DNA of 64,000 nt, from positions 186,001-250,000 of the forward strand of contig NZ_KQ948150.1 in assembly GCF_001513955.1 (NCBI RefSeq), read 5' to 3'. This DNA comes from Streptomyces pseudovenezuelae (lineage in GTDB: Bacteria; Actinomycetota; Actinomycetes; Streptomycetales; Streptomycetaceae). The notes beneath the pieces are model-generated. The model worked only from the letters and a program-made list of their open reading frames with translations, was not told where the DNA came from and did not search any database. The stretch's first letter is position 1, and each line of letters begins with the position of its first letter. Of the stretch, positions 33,482-41,106 are shown in pieces. The translations under genes were made by a program, and so were the position numbers.

Positions 33482-34435
33482 TCACGACGGCGGTACGACG
33501 GCCCGCGTTCGTCCCGCCTGCGGCCGCCTCGCTTGCTCCTCCGGCCGTGGGACGGGGGAGGGGGCACCGTCGGTGCGGGCCTCCAGCGCGTGCAGGACGG
33601 CCACCATGTCCTCGGCGCCGTGACCCTGCTCGACGGCCTCGCCGTACAGGGCATGGCAGACATCGAGGAGCGGGGAGGTCAGGCCCGCCTTGCGGGCGGC
33701 CTCGGCGATCAGACGGTTGTTCTCCAGGACGTTGGTGGCGGCGGCCTGCACGGTGAAGTCGCGGGCCAGCAGCTTGGCCCCCTTCACCCGCGACACCGCA
33801 CTGGCCATCGGGCCCGCGTCCAGGACGTCCCGCAGCAGGCGCCGGTCGAGTCCGTACCGGTCGGCGAAGTGGAACGCTTCGGCCAGCCCGGTGACGAGAG
33901 TGATCAGGAACAGGTTCACCGAGAACTTCATCAGCAGCGCGCCAGGGACCGGACCACAGTCGAACGTCTGCCGGCACATGCCGGCCAGCAGGGGGCGTAC
34001 GGCGGCGACGGCGTCGGCGTCACCCGCCGTCATTCCCACCAGTTCGGCCCGCTCGGCGGGGATGCGGGAGCCGGACACGGGAGCCTCGATGTACCGTCCG
34101 CCCGCCGCCCGGACGGCATCCTGCAGACCGGCCGAGTACTCGGCCGAGGTCGTGCCCATGTGCACGACGGTCCGTCCGGCCACGCGAGCGGTGAAGTCCG
34201 GGGTGCCGCGCCCCAGTACGGCGTCCACGGCAGCCTCGTCGGCCAGCATGAGGAACACGGTCCCGGCCCGGGCGAAGACCCCGGCGGGGCTCGCGGCGAC
34301 CTCGGCTCCCGCGGCGCGGAGGGCCTCGACGCGGCCGGGGGTGCGGTTCCACACGACGAGAGCGGTCCCGGCCCGGGCGAGGTTGAGGGCCATGGGCTGT
34401 CCCATGGTTCCGAGGCCGATGAATCCCACGGACAC
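33482..34435 (-). CDS. NAD(P)-dependent 3-hydroxyisobutyrate dehydrogenase-like oxidoreductase
   Basis: 317 aa of the beta-hydroxyacid dehydrogenase family. The Rossmann motif GFIGLGTMGQPMALNL and the following VWNRTPGR (Arg favours NADP) are at the N-terminus. The substrate motif YIEAPVSGSRIPAE and the catalytic-lysine region LLMKFSVNLFLITLV follow. GTG 34435 is chosen. It diverges from a TetR gene across a pair of tandem palindromes, so it is almost certainly controlled by that TetR. The substrate is unknown (hydroxy acid, succinic semialdehyde or imine reductase activities all occur). Confidence 0.87.
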   Translation of the reverse strand: MSVGFIGLGTMGQPMALNLARAGTALVVWNRTPGRVEALRAAGAEVAASPAGVFARAGTVFLMLADEAAVDAVLGRGTPDFTARVAGRTVVHMGTTSAEYSAGLQDAVRAAGGRYIEAPVSGSRIPAERAELVGMTAGDADAVAAVRPLLAGMCRQTFDCGPVPGALLMKFSVNLFLITLVTGLAEAFHFADRYGLDRRLLRDVLDAGPMASAVSRVKGAKLLARDFTVQAAATNVLENNRLIAEAARKAGLTSPLLDVCHALYGEAVEQGHGAEDMVAVLHALEARTDGAPSPVPRPEEQARRPQAGRTRAVVPPS

Positions 34436-34477
34436 GAGGCACCGCCTTTTCCGGCTCACGATGACGCTGTGGGCGCA

Positions 34478-34522
34478 CTATGACAGCGGTCATAGTACGC
34501 GCTTCTATGACGGCGGTCATAG
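34478..34522. promoter_or_regulatory. Two tandem TetR operators
   Basis: CTATGAC-AGCG-GTCATAG (34478-34495) and CTATGAC-GGCG-GTCATAG (34505-34522) have perfect 7-bp arms, with centres 27 bp apart. They fill the promoter gap between the oxidoreductase (minus) and the TetR gene (plus). Confidence 0.9.
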
Positions 34523-34558
34523 AGTGGAGCCCGTACGTACCGGAGGTGGAGGTCGGAG

Positions 34559-35155
34559 ATGACGGTGTCCGAGAGGGGAGCTCGGGAGCGGATGGTCTTC
34601 AGCGCGGCCCAGCTCATCCGGCGCGAGGGGGTCGCGGCCACCGGCATGCGCGAGGTCGCCGCCCATGCCGGCGCGCCGCGCGGTTCGCTCCAGCACTACT
34701 TCCCCGGCGGCAAGGAGCAACTGGTCAACGAGGCGGTGGAGTGGGCGGGCCGCTACGCGGGCGGGCGCGTGGCCCGTTTCCTCGCCGCCCTGCCCGAGCC
34801 GACACCGAGCGGGCTGTTCGCCGCGATGGTGCGCCAGTGGACCGACGAGTACGCGAGCGCCGGCTTCGCCGGTGGCTGCCCGGTCGCCGCCGCCACCGTG
34901 GACTGGGCGGAGTCGACCGTGTCCACGCGGGCGGCTGCCGCGCAGGCGTTCGCGACCTGGACCGGTCCGGTGGCCCGGGCGCTGACCGACATGGGCGTGC
35001 CCGAGGAACGGGCAGGCGCGCTGGCCACCCTCATGGTGAGCGCCCTGGAAGGGGCGATTCTCCTGGCCAGGGCGGAGCAGGACGTACGTCCGCTGGCGAC
35101 CGTGGCCACTGAACTGGGCCCCCTCCTCGACGCGGCGGTGCGCCGGGAGGGCTGA
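34559..35155 (+). CDS. TetR-family repressor (LmrA/YxaF type)
   Basis: 198 aa. The HTH is EVAAHAGAPRGSLQHYFPGGKEQLV (about 31-55), with the PRGSLQHYFPGGK pattern of the LmrA/YxaF subgroup. The C-terminal ligand domain has GFAGGCPVAAATVDWAES. ATG 34559 follows GGAGGTCGGAG. Two matching palindromes lie 37-81 nt upstream, so it should repress itself and the divergent oxidoreductase until a small ligand binds. Confidence 0.93.
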   Translation: MTVSERGARERMVFSAAQLIRREGVAATGMREVAAHAGAPRGSLQHYFPGGKEQLVNEAVEWAGRYAGGRVARFLAALPEPTPSGLFAAMVRQWTDEYASAGFAGGCPVAAATVDWAESTVSTRAAAAQAFATWTGPVARALTDMGVPEERAGALATLMVSALEGAILLARAEQDVRPLATVATELGPLLDAAVRREG

Positions 35156-35186
35156 TCGGCTGGTGCCCTCCTCGGCCTGTCCGTCC

Positions 35187-35756
35187 TCAAGTGGGCGCAG
35201 CGGCCGGCTCCCACACGCCCATCCACTGTTCGGCGTCCCACTGCTCGAAGCGCCGCACCTCGGTGAAGCCCAGCTTTGCGGCCAGCCGCATCGAGCGGGT
35301 GTTGGCGGTCTGGGTGTACAGCACGACGGGCACCCCGGGCACGGCGTCGGCGAACCAGTCCAGTGCCGCGGCACACGCCTCGGCGGCATACCCGCGGCCC
35401 CACGTCTTCGGCAGGAGGAGGTAGCTGAGTTCGGCCTCCCGGGCATCCGGCTGGACCTGACTGGTGTCCGGCACGACCCGACCGTGGCGCTCCGCCTCGC
35501 GCCGACCGACCTTCACAGTGCCGATCATCGCTCCGTCCAGCTCGATCACGAAGTTGCCGGGGCGTCGCCCCGGTGTCTCGGGCACCGAGCGGTCCAGCTC
35601 GTCACGCGGTCGCGGGCCGCCGAGGTAGGTGTGCACCTCCGGTGAGGAGTACAGCTCGATGAATGCCCCGCGGTCCCTGGCCTCGGACGCGCGCAGCACG
35701 AGCCGCTCGGTTCTGATCGGGTCAAGTGGCCAGGCCGGGGCGTCGAGTTCCGTCAT
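35187..35756 (-). CDS. GNAT-family N-acetyltransferase
   Basis: 189 aa. It starts with the RimJ/RimL-like LDPIRTERLVLRASEARDRGAFIELY. It has the acetyl-CoA pyrophosphate-binding region AELSYLLLPKTWGRGYAAEACAAAL (RGYA form of motif A) and the C-terminal NTRSMRLAAKLGFTEV. Some members acetylate ribosomal protein or aminoglycoside-like amines; this substrate is unknown. It is convergent with the TetR gene at 34559 (31-nt gap) and has no operon partner. Confidence 0.88.
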   Translation of the reverse strand: MTELDAPAWPLDPIRTERLVLRASEARDRGAFIELYSSPEVHTYLGGPRPRDELDRSVPETPGRRPGNFVIELDGAMIGTVKVGRREAERHGRVVPDTSQVQPDAREAELSYLLLPKTWGRGYAAEACAAALDWFADAVPGVPVVLYTQTANTRSMRLAAKLGFTEVRRFEQWDAEQWMGVWEPAAAPT

Positions 35757-35830
35757 GGCGGGCACCGTATCGCCCGGTGTGGAAGGCCTCGATCTCGGTC
35801 GGGGCCGGAGGCGGTGTCGACCTGTCGCCG

Positions 35831-36382
35831 TTACGTGCCGGGTCTCAGGATGGCGCTCACGACCACATCGAAGAGGTGGTCGGTGCGGGCGGCGAACGAG
35901 GGCTGATCGCTGAGCCATGCCAGCGAACCGGCCAGCGCGAACAGGTCGGTGCCGTCGATGTCGCTTCGTGCCAGCCCCTGCGCCTGGGCGCGGGTGAGGA
36001 GTCGGGTGCCGGCGGCGCGCATCGCGACGCACGAGGCGTGCAACGCGGACTGCGGGTCCTCGATGGCCGTCACCATCAGCTCGATGACCCCGCGGTAGTT
36101 GTGCGCGCAGGCGACGAAGTCGCGCAGCCACGAGGCCAGTGCCTCGTCGGGCTCTCCCGATGTCTCAAGGTCGGTCGCCCTCACCGCCAGTTCGTCGAAG
36201 TTCGTGCGGAGCAGGGCTTCGAGCAGCGCCTCACGGGTGGGGAAATGGCGGATCAGCGTGGCGAGCCCCACGTCGGCCCTGCGCGCGATGTCGCGCAGCG
36301 AGGCGTCGACGCCCTGCTCGGTGATGGCGGCACCCGCAACGGAGAGGAGGTGGTCGCGGTTCTTCCTGGCGTCGGCTCGCAT
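35831..36382 (-). CDS. TetR-family repressor divergent to a quinone-oxidoreductase-like gene
   Basis: 183 aa. The HTH is SLRDIARRADVGLATLIRHFPTREALLEALL (about 28-58). The C-terminal domain is of the SbtR-like type (LASWLRDFVACAHNYRGVIELM). ATG 36382 follows AGAGGGCCAG. Three regularly spaced palindromes fill the gap to the divergent oxidoreductase gene, predicting joint control of both genes. Confidence 0.92.
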   Translation of the reverse strand: MRADARKNRDHLLSVAGAAITEQGVDASLRDIARRADVGLATLIRHFPTREALLEALLRTNFDELAVRATDLETSGEPDEALASWLRDFVACAHNYRGVIELMVTAIEDPQSALHASCVAMRAAGTRLLTRAQAQGLARSDIDGTDLFALAGSLAWLSDQPSFAARTDHLFDVVVSAILRPGT

Positions 36383-36401
36383 CTGGCCCTCTTGACTATC
36401 C

Positions 36402-36456
36402 GGATCAGTGATCCATATATTCGGATCAGTGGTCCGGATACCCGGATCGCTGATCC
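36402..36456. promoter_or_regulatory. Three phased TetR operators
   Basis: GGATCA-G-TGATCC (36402-36414), GGATCAGTGGTCC (36423-36435) and GGATCGCTGATCC (36444-36456) have centres at 36408, 36429 and 36450. They are exactly 21 bp apart, two helical turns, so three dimers would bind one face of the DNA. They lie between divergent tetR and the oxidoreductase gene. Confidence 0.9.
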
Positions 36457-36493
36457 GGATAAGCGTATCCCGTCACGAGGGCAGGAGAAAATG

Positions 36494-37516
36494 ATGTCGA
36501 CCCACACGATGAAGGCCGTCCGGCTGCATGAGTTCGGCGGCCCCGAGGTGCTGCGTTACGAGGAGGTGCCGGTTCCCGTACCCGGTCCCGGTGAGGTGCT
36601 CGTGCGCGTGCACGCGGTCGGTGTCAACCCGCCTGACTGGTACGCCCGCGAGGGAATGCCCGACGTACCTCCCGAGCTCAAGCCCCCGTTCCACCTTCCC
36701 CTGGTTCCGGGTACCGACGTCTCGGGCGTCGTGGAAGCCGTCGCCGCCGACGTCGACGGCTTCACCGTGGGAGAGGAGGTGGTCGGTCTGGTGGCCTTCC
36801 CCACCGCTCTCCAGAGCGGCGCGTACGCCGAGTACGTCACCGCGCCCGCCGCCGACCTCGCGCGCAAGCCGGCTTCCGTCGACCACGTGCAGGCCGCCGG
36901 GCTGCCCATGTCGGGGTTGACGGCATGGCAGTTCCTGATCGAACTCGGGCACGACCACCCCTCGCCGTTCCAGGCGGCCCAGCACAGCCCCATGCCGCTC
37001 GGGGCCGGGACCACGGTGCTCGTCAACGGCGCCGCCGGTGGCGTGGGGCATCTCGCTCTCCAGCTGGCCAAGTGGAAGGGGGCCCGCGTCATCGCCGTGG
37101 CCTCGGGCGCCCACGAGGCGTTCCTGCGCGAACTCGGCGCCGACGAGTTCATCGACTACACCAAGGACCGCCCGGAAGAGGTCGCCCGTGACGTCGATCT
37201 CGTCCTGGACTCCGTCGGGGGGCCTGGCAGCAGGCGCTTCCTGCAGACACTCAAGCGCGGCGGGGCCCTCTACCCGGTGTACTTCGGAGAGTTCGACGAC
37301 GAGGAGAACGAGAAGCTGGGTGTCACCGTCACGTCCACCCAGGTCCGCTCGAACGGCGCGCAGCTCGCCGGACTGGGACACCTGATCGAGGCGGGCACAG
37401 TCCGCGTCGCGATCGACAGCACCTTTCCGCTCGCGGACGCCCGGGCGGCGCACGAGCGGGCCGCGCAGGGACACATCCGGGGCAAGATCGTGCTCACGGT
37501 CGCGGGGGACTCCTGA
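36494..37516 (+). CDS. NADP-dependent quinone-oxidoreductase-like MDR enzyme
   Basis: 340 aa zinc-free medium-chain dehydrogenase. It begins MKAVRLHEFGGPEVLRYEEVPVP and lacks zinc-ligand cysteines. The nucleotide motif is VLVNGAAGGVGHLALQLAK (AAxGGVG form), followed by FIDYTKDRPEEVARDVDLVLDSVGG. Of the adjacent ATGs, 36494 has the better GGAG spacing. It probably reduces quinones or enones with NADPH as part of an electrophile response governed by the divergent TetR. Confidence 0.9.
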   Translation: MSTHTMKAVRLHEFGGPEVLRYEEVPVPVPGPGEVLVRVHAVGVNPPDWYAREGMPDVPPELKPPFHLPLVPGTDVSGVVEAVAADVDGFTVGEEVVGLVAFPTALQSGAYAEYVTAPAADLARKPASVDHVQAAGLPMSGLTAWQFLIELGHDHPSPFQAAQHSPMPLGAGTTVLVNGAAGGVGHLALQLAKWKGARVIAVASGAHEAFLRELGADEFIDYTKDRPEEVARDVDLVLDSVGGPGSRRFLQTLKRGGALYPVYFGEFDDEENEKLGVTVTSTQVRSNGAQLAGLGHLIEAGTVRVAIDSTFPLADARAAHERAAQGHIRGKIVLTVAGDS

Positions 37517-37567
37517 GGAGCGGGCGCGTATGAGGCACGCGCCGCCCCCGACGCGGCGGTGAGGCGG

Positions 37568-37609
37568 CCCGAGCGGTGAAGGTGCTCGCCCGAGCAGTGA
37601 AGGTGCGCG
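37568..37609 (+). repeat. Two tandem 21-bp repeats
   Basis: Units 37568-37588 and 37589-37609 match at 19 of 21 positions (core CGAGC-GTGAAGGTG). They lie in the gap after the oxidoreductase gene. No function is evident. Confidence 0.6.
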
Positions 37610-37718
37610 TCGCGCGGCCGGCGGGTGGGTGCCGAGCCGCCCGAGAGGAATACCGGCGCCCGTAGGTCGTCCGGCATGACAAGCTGTGCTTCCCACTGCC
37701 CGAACCCAGGAGGTCACG

Positions 37719-37961
37719 ATGACCGCAGAAGCTGCATCCCCAGAAGGTTCGGAGCCGGCTGAGCCCGAGACGTCAGCGCTCGCGCCCGACAGCGACGGCA
37801 ACTACGACCTCAAGCGAAAGTTCCGGGAGGCCCTGGCGCGCAAGCGCGGCGCGGAGGCGGACGCCGCCGACCTCGCTTCCAACCCCCAGGCGTCGAAGAT
37901 CCGCGGGGCGCACGGCCCCGCTTCGAGTCAGCGGTCGTTCCGGCGCAAGAGCGGGGGCTGA
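37719..37961 (+). CDS. DUF5302 small basic protein
   Basis: 80 aa. It has an acidic Pro/Ser/Glu-rich N-terminus and the conserved block YDLKRKFREALARKRG, then ASKIRGAHGPASSQRSFRRKSGG, the DUF5302 signature found across Streptomyces. ATG 37719 follows AGGAGGTCACG. It is probably a cytoplasmic nucleic-acid or protein-binding factor, but no function is established. It stands alone. Confidence 0.85.
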   Translation: MTAEAASPEGSEPAEPETSALAPDSDGNYDLKRKFREALARKRGAEADAADLASNPQASKIRGAHGPASSQRSFRRKSGG

Positions 37962-38187
37962 GCCGGAGCGGTCCCGGACCGCGACCGTCCTGACCCCACC
38001 CCGGAACCTCTGGCCCATCAGGACCGGGCCCGGGGCAGTGGTGCAGCCCCCACGGATTTCCGGGCGCCGGGGCGCTCGGCCTCTCCGTGACCGCTTCCGG
38101 GCACCTCACGCGCCGCTTCCGGCCGAGGTGCCCGGAGCTCGCTTGTGCGGTCCGGCCAGGTGACCCCTCCGGCTCCGGGCGGTCGTC

Positions 38188-38286
38188 GAGCCGGTCGGGG
38201 TCGTCGACCAGGTGACCGACGGGACGTCGCTCCAGACGTGCCCAGGTGGCCAGCCGGATGAGGTCGGGGCGCCGGAGGTACTTCCC
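38188..38286 (-). pseudogene. C-terminal fragment of a TetR-family regulator
   Basis: Minus-strand translation after the stop of the neighbouring hypothetical gene reads KYLRRPDLIRLATWARLERR, then PVGHLVDDPDRLDD. This matches the ligand-domain segment of many TetR proteins (RRPDLxRLATWxRLER). No HTH or start precedes it, so only about 33 codons of a former gene remain. The rest of the 37962-38295 gap shows nothing recognisable. Confidence 0.55.
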
Positions 38287-38295
38287 GCCTGCGGC

Positions 38296-38880
38296 TCAGG
38301 CGTTGGCGGGACCGTAGTGCAGGGTGTCACCCTGCGGAAGCAGGTATCCGATGCTCCGCGTCTGCGGCAGATTTCCCCCCAGCGCCGACGCGTCGGTGCA
38401 GCCGGAGACATCGAAACCGACAACGCCCAGGCTGAAGGAGGCGGTCTTGAAGGTTTCGGTCCCGATGGCAGCCAGCCAGTCGTCCATCACGGCGGACCTG
38501 AAGAACGGCCGTCCGTCCCAGTAGGCCAGGCCGGCGTTGTCCAGCGCACCGAGAGGGACGTAGAAGTCCAGCCAGTCGCTGCTTTCGTCGTCGCCCCGGA
38601 TCGCCACACAACCGCAGGTGACCAGTCGGCCCGTCGGCAGGCGGACCTGACCGTGGAGATGCCCGAACTCGGTCAGCGATCCGACTGTGCACGGCACGGG
38701 ATCCTGTTCGTCAGGTTCACGGTCTCTGTGCCCGAAGCACCCTTGTACGTCCGCGGCGGACCACAGAGCGCTCAGCACGGCTTGAATTCGGGCGTCGTCA
38801 CTCGCACCTACTTCTATGGCCAGCTCGTAGTAGCCGCCGGACCAGTTGGTGTGGTCCCGGAAGGAAGCAGGACTCGTCAT
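38296..38880 (-). CDS. Hypothetical protein (194 aa), actinomycete-type
   Basis: I do not recognise the family. The protein is soluble, with no signal or membrane segment. Notable segments are WSGGYYELAIEVG, FGHLHGQVRLPTGRLVTCGC, DWLDFYVPLGALDN and the C-terminal IGYLLPQGDTLHYGPANA. The balanced composition and many aromatic residues suggest a folded alpha/beta protein. ATG 38880 is chosen; the ribosome site is weak. It stands between a TetR fragment and a divergent LLM oxidoreductase gene, so the context gives no role. Confidence 0.65.
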   Translation of the reverse strand: MTSPASFRDHTNWSGGYYELAIEVGASDDARIQAVLSALWSAADVQGCFGHRDREPDEQDPVPCTVGSLTEFGHLHGQVRLPTGRLVTCGCVAIRGDDESSDWLDFYVPLGALDNAGLAYWDGRPFFRSAVMDDWLAAIGTETFKTASFSLGVVGFDVSGCTDASALGGNLPQTRSIGYLLPQGDTLHYGPANA

Positions 38881-38961
38881 GGTGTGATCATGTGGCAAAG
38901 CCGTTCCGCAACGCCACCCGTGCCGTTGAACGATCGGTCACCGCCGCATAGGTTCCGGCGT

Positions 38962-39834
38962 ATGACGAACGTACGGATCGGTGTGATGTACGACCGCGAC
39001 TGGGCCCCGGAAGGGCTGCCCGAGTTCGCGCGGCAGGCCGAGGCGCTCGGTCTGGACGACCTGTGGGTGGTCGAGGACCTCGGGTGGAACGGCGGGGTGT
39101 CGGCGGCGGCCGTGGCACTGGGAGCCACGGAACGCATCAGGGTCGGCATCGGCATCGCACCCGCTCCGCTGCGCAGCCCCGCGCTCCTGGCGATGGAACT
39201 GGCCACACTGGCACGGGTGTTCCCCGGGCGGCTGGTGGCCGGGATCGGGCACGGGGTGCAGGAGTGGATGGCTCAGGTGGGCGCCGCGGCCCGCTCCCCG
39301 CTGGCCCTGCTGGAGGAGACGATCACCTCGGTGCGCACGCTGCTGCGCGGAGAGCGGGTGGAGTTGGCGGGCCGCGAAGTCCGCCTGGACGGCGTCCGGT
39401 TGACGCATCCGCCGGCAGAGGTTCCGCCGGTGGTCGCGGGCGTGGTGCGCCCGCGCTCCCTGGAGCTGTCCGGACGGGTCGCCGACGGCACGGTGATCAC
39501 GGAGGGGCACGGACCGCACGACCTGGAGAACGCCCGCGCACTCATCGCCAAGGGCGGCGCCACGTCCGACCACACCCTCACGGTCTTCGCCTTCGCCTGT
39601 GTCGGTGACGACGCCGCCGAGGTGGCCCGCACCCTGCACCCCCACGTCGAGGGCCACGCCGCCTGGCTCGGCCGTCCGCCGCACGAGGTGTTCACCGTCT
39701 CCGGGGCCGCCGCACAAGCCGCCGGGCACATCCACGAGCTGGCGACGGCCGGCGCCGGCACGGTCGTCCTGCGCATCGCGGGCCCGGATCCGCTGGGGCA
39801 GCTGAAGGCCGTAGTTGAGGCGGTCGGGAAGTAG
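38962..39834 (+). CDS. LLM-class (F420-dependent) flavin oxidoreductase
   Basis: 290 aa. The luciferase-like TIM barrel is shown by the N-terminal RIGVMYDRDWAPEGLPEFARQAEALGLDDLW, the strand ATERIRVGIGIAPAPLRSP, GRLVAGIGHGVQEWMAQVG and the C-terminal HIHELATAGAGTVVLR. Proteins like this in Streptomyces use F420 or FMN to oxidise or reduce small molecules. ATG 38962 is chosen; the much longer open frame upstream is antisense to the hypothetical gene. The ribosome site is weak. Confidence 0.88.
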   Translation: MTNVRIGVMYDRDWAPEGLPEFARQAEALGLDDLWVVEDLGWNGGVSAAAVALGATERIRVGIGIAPAPLRSPALLAMELATLARVFPGRLVAGIGHGVQEWMAQVGAAARSPLALLEETITSVRTLLRGERVELAGREVRLDGVRLTHPPAEVPPVVAGVVRPRSLELSGRVADGTVITEGHGPHDLENARALIAKGGATSDHTLTVFAFACVGDDAAEVARTLHPHVEGHAAWLGRPPHEVFTVSGAAAQAAGHIHELATAGAGTVVLRIAGPDPLGQLKAVVEAVGK

Positions 39835-39862
39835 AACTGAAGTGCCGGGACGGCCGTGACCG

Positions 39863-40192
39863 TTACTTGGGCGGCAGGCTCGCCGCGAACGCGCGCCCCT
39901 CGTCGATCCACGCTCCGAGGGCCTCGTCCTCGGTCACGGCGGTCCCGGCGACCAGGATCCAGCCGCGCATAGGGCGGCCGGTCATGTCGGCGGGCCGCGT
40001 GCCGGGGCGGGCGAGGGCCGCGTGAGCTGCGTCCGGTCCGACCCGGACCATGAGGTCGTCGCCGGTCACACCGACGGCCATGTTGCCCTGGTACATGAAG
40101 GTGATCGCGCCGAACATGCGCTGCTCGGTGACGCCGGGATCCTCGTCGAGGTACCGGCGGATGCGCTCGGCGAGCCCTTCGTCGTACGCCAT
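39863..40192 (-). CDS. TfoX/Sxy N-terminal-domain protein
   Basis: 109 aa. It starts MAYDEGLAERIRRYL and has RMFGAITFMYQGNMAVGV and MVRVGPDAAHAAL, then GRPMRGWILV, the TfoX_N fold. In proteobacteria Sxy controls competence. In actinomycetes these short forms are standalone proteins of unknown role. ATG 40192 follows AAGGAG. It is convergent with the LLM oxidoreductase gene. Confidence 0.9.
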   Translation of the reverse strand: MAYDEGLAERIRRYLDEDPGVTEQRMFGAITFMYQGNMAVGVTGDDLMVRVGPDAAHAALARPGTRPADMTGRPMRGWILVAGTAVTEDEALGAWIDEGRAFAASLPPK

Positions 40193-40491
40193 CGGCTGTC
40201 TCCTTGCCGTTCGGAGAGTCTGCGCTCAAGGCAGCCTCGGAGATTCACACGCGGCCACCCGCGGGACGTGGCCGATGCGTCGATGGTCACCCTGTCACCG
40301 CCTCGCACCCCTGCTCCGGCCCGAGCCGGCACTCCATCGTCTCCAGCATGGCCGCGATCGGTGGCGCATGCCCGTCGCGCGCGCAGACGTCACCGTTCTG
40401 TGTTCGGCTCGCGGTGCCCATGTCGCCTCCGGCCCCGGAGCCGCGGTGGGGCATGCTGGTAGGCATGGATGCCGGGCCGGGAGGTGCACGG

Positions 40492-41052
40492 ATGCGAGGG
40501 TGGGCCGGGGCGTGGGTGATCGCCGGGGTTGTCGTCCTGGTGGCGTGCGGCGGCTCGTCGGGAGGAGCGTCCGGGGGCGGCTCCGCGAAGCCGTCGACCG
40601 GAGCGTCGAGGTCCGCGTCCGGCGCGCCCTCCGCGCGTTCGTCCACGGCGCCGACCGAGAGCCCGACCGGACCAAGCCCGTCCGCTTCGGCCTCGGTGAC
40701 CTCCTCGCCGAAGAGCTGTGCCGGCGGGCATGTGGAGGTCACCGTGGCCCCCGGTGATCCGGTCCGGCAGCAGGTGTGTGTGCGGCCCGGGACGGTGGTG
40801 TCGCTGGTCCTGAGCCCTCGCACGGACGGCAAGCGCTGGACCGCCCTGCGCAGCTCCGCGCCGGCCCTCGTCCAGCCGTCCGCCTGGCAGTTGGGAGCGG
40901 ACGGCACCGCGAGGGCCTCTCTGCGGTGCGCGGGGACGCGGGGCGGTGCCGCGGGCATCACCGTCCTGGCGAAGGAACCGGACCTGGCGGGCACGGGCGG
41001 AGTGGCCTTCACGCTGCAGGTGAATGTGGTGCCGCACACGACGGCGGGGTGA
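40492..41052 (+). CDS. Putative lipoprotein with Ser/Pro-rich linker
   Basis: 186 aa. The N-terminal segment RGWAGAWVIAGVVVLVACGG is a lipoprotein signal with Cys near residue 18 (LVAC, an acceptable lipobox). A 60-residue low-complexity Ser/Gly/Pro/Thr linker follows. The C-terminal domain (VEVTVAPGDPVRQQVCVRPGT to FTLQVNVVPH) looks like an all-beta module with two cysteines. ATG 40492 follows GGGAGG at good spacing; ATG 40465 is less likely. Function unknown; probably displayed on the outer face of the membrane. Confidence 0.7.
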   Translation: MRGWAGAWVIAGVVVLVACGGSSGGASGGGSAKPSTGASRSASGAPSARSSTAPTESPTGPSPSASASVTSSPKSCAGGHVEVTVAPGDPVRQQVCVRPGTVVSLVLSPRTDGKRWTALRSSAPALVQPSAWQLGADGTARASLRCAGTRGGAAGITVLAKEPDLAGTGGVAFTLQVNVVPHTTAG

Positions 41053-41080
41053 CCCCGGAGACCGGGACCGCCCCGCCGTC
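41040..41080. terminator. Bidirectional hairpin between convergent genes
   Basis: GACGGCGGGG (41040-41049) pairs with CCCCGCCGTC (41071-41080) across the stop of the lipoprotein gene and before the end of the BNR gene. The stem is strong and GC-rich with no T-tract, which is common for Streptomyces terminators. Confidence 0.6.
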
Positions 41081-41106
41081 CTGTGCGGCGCGATGCCGAG
41101 GGCGGC

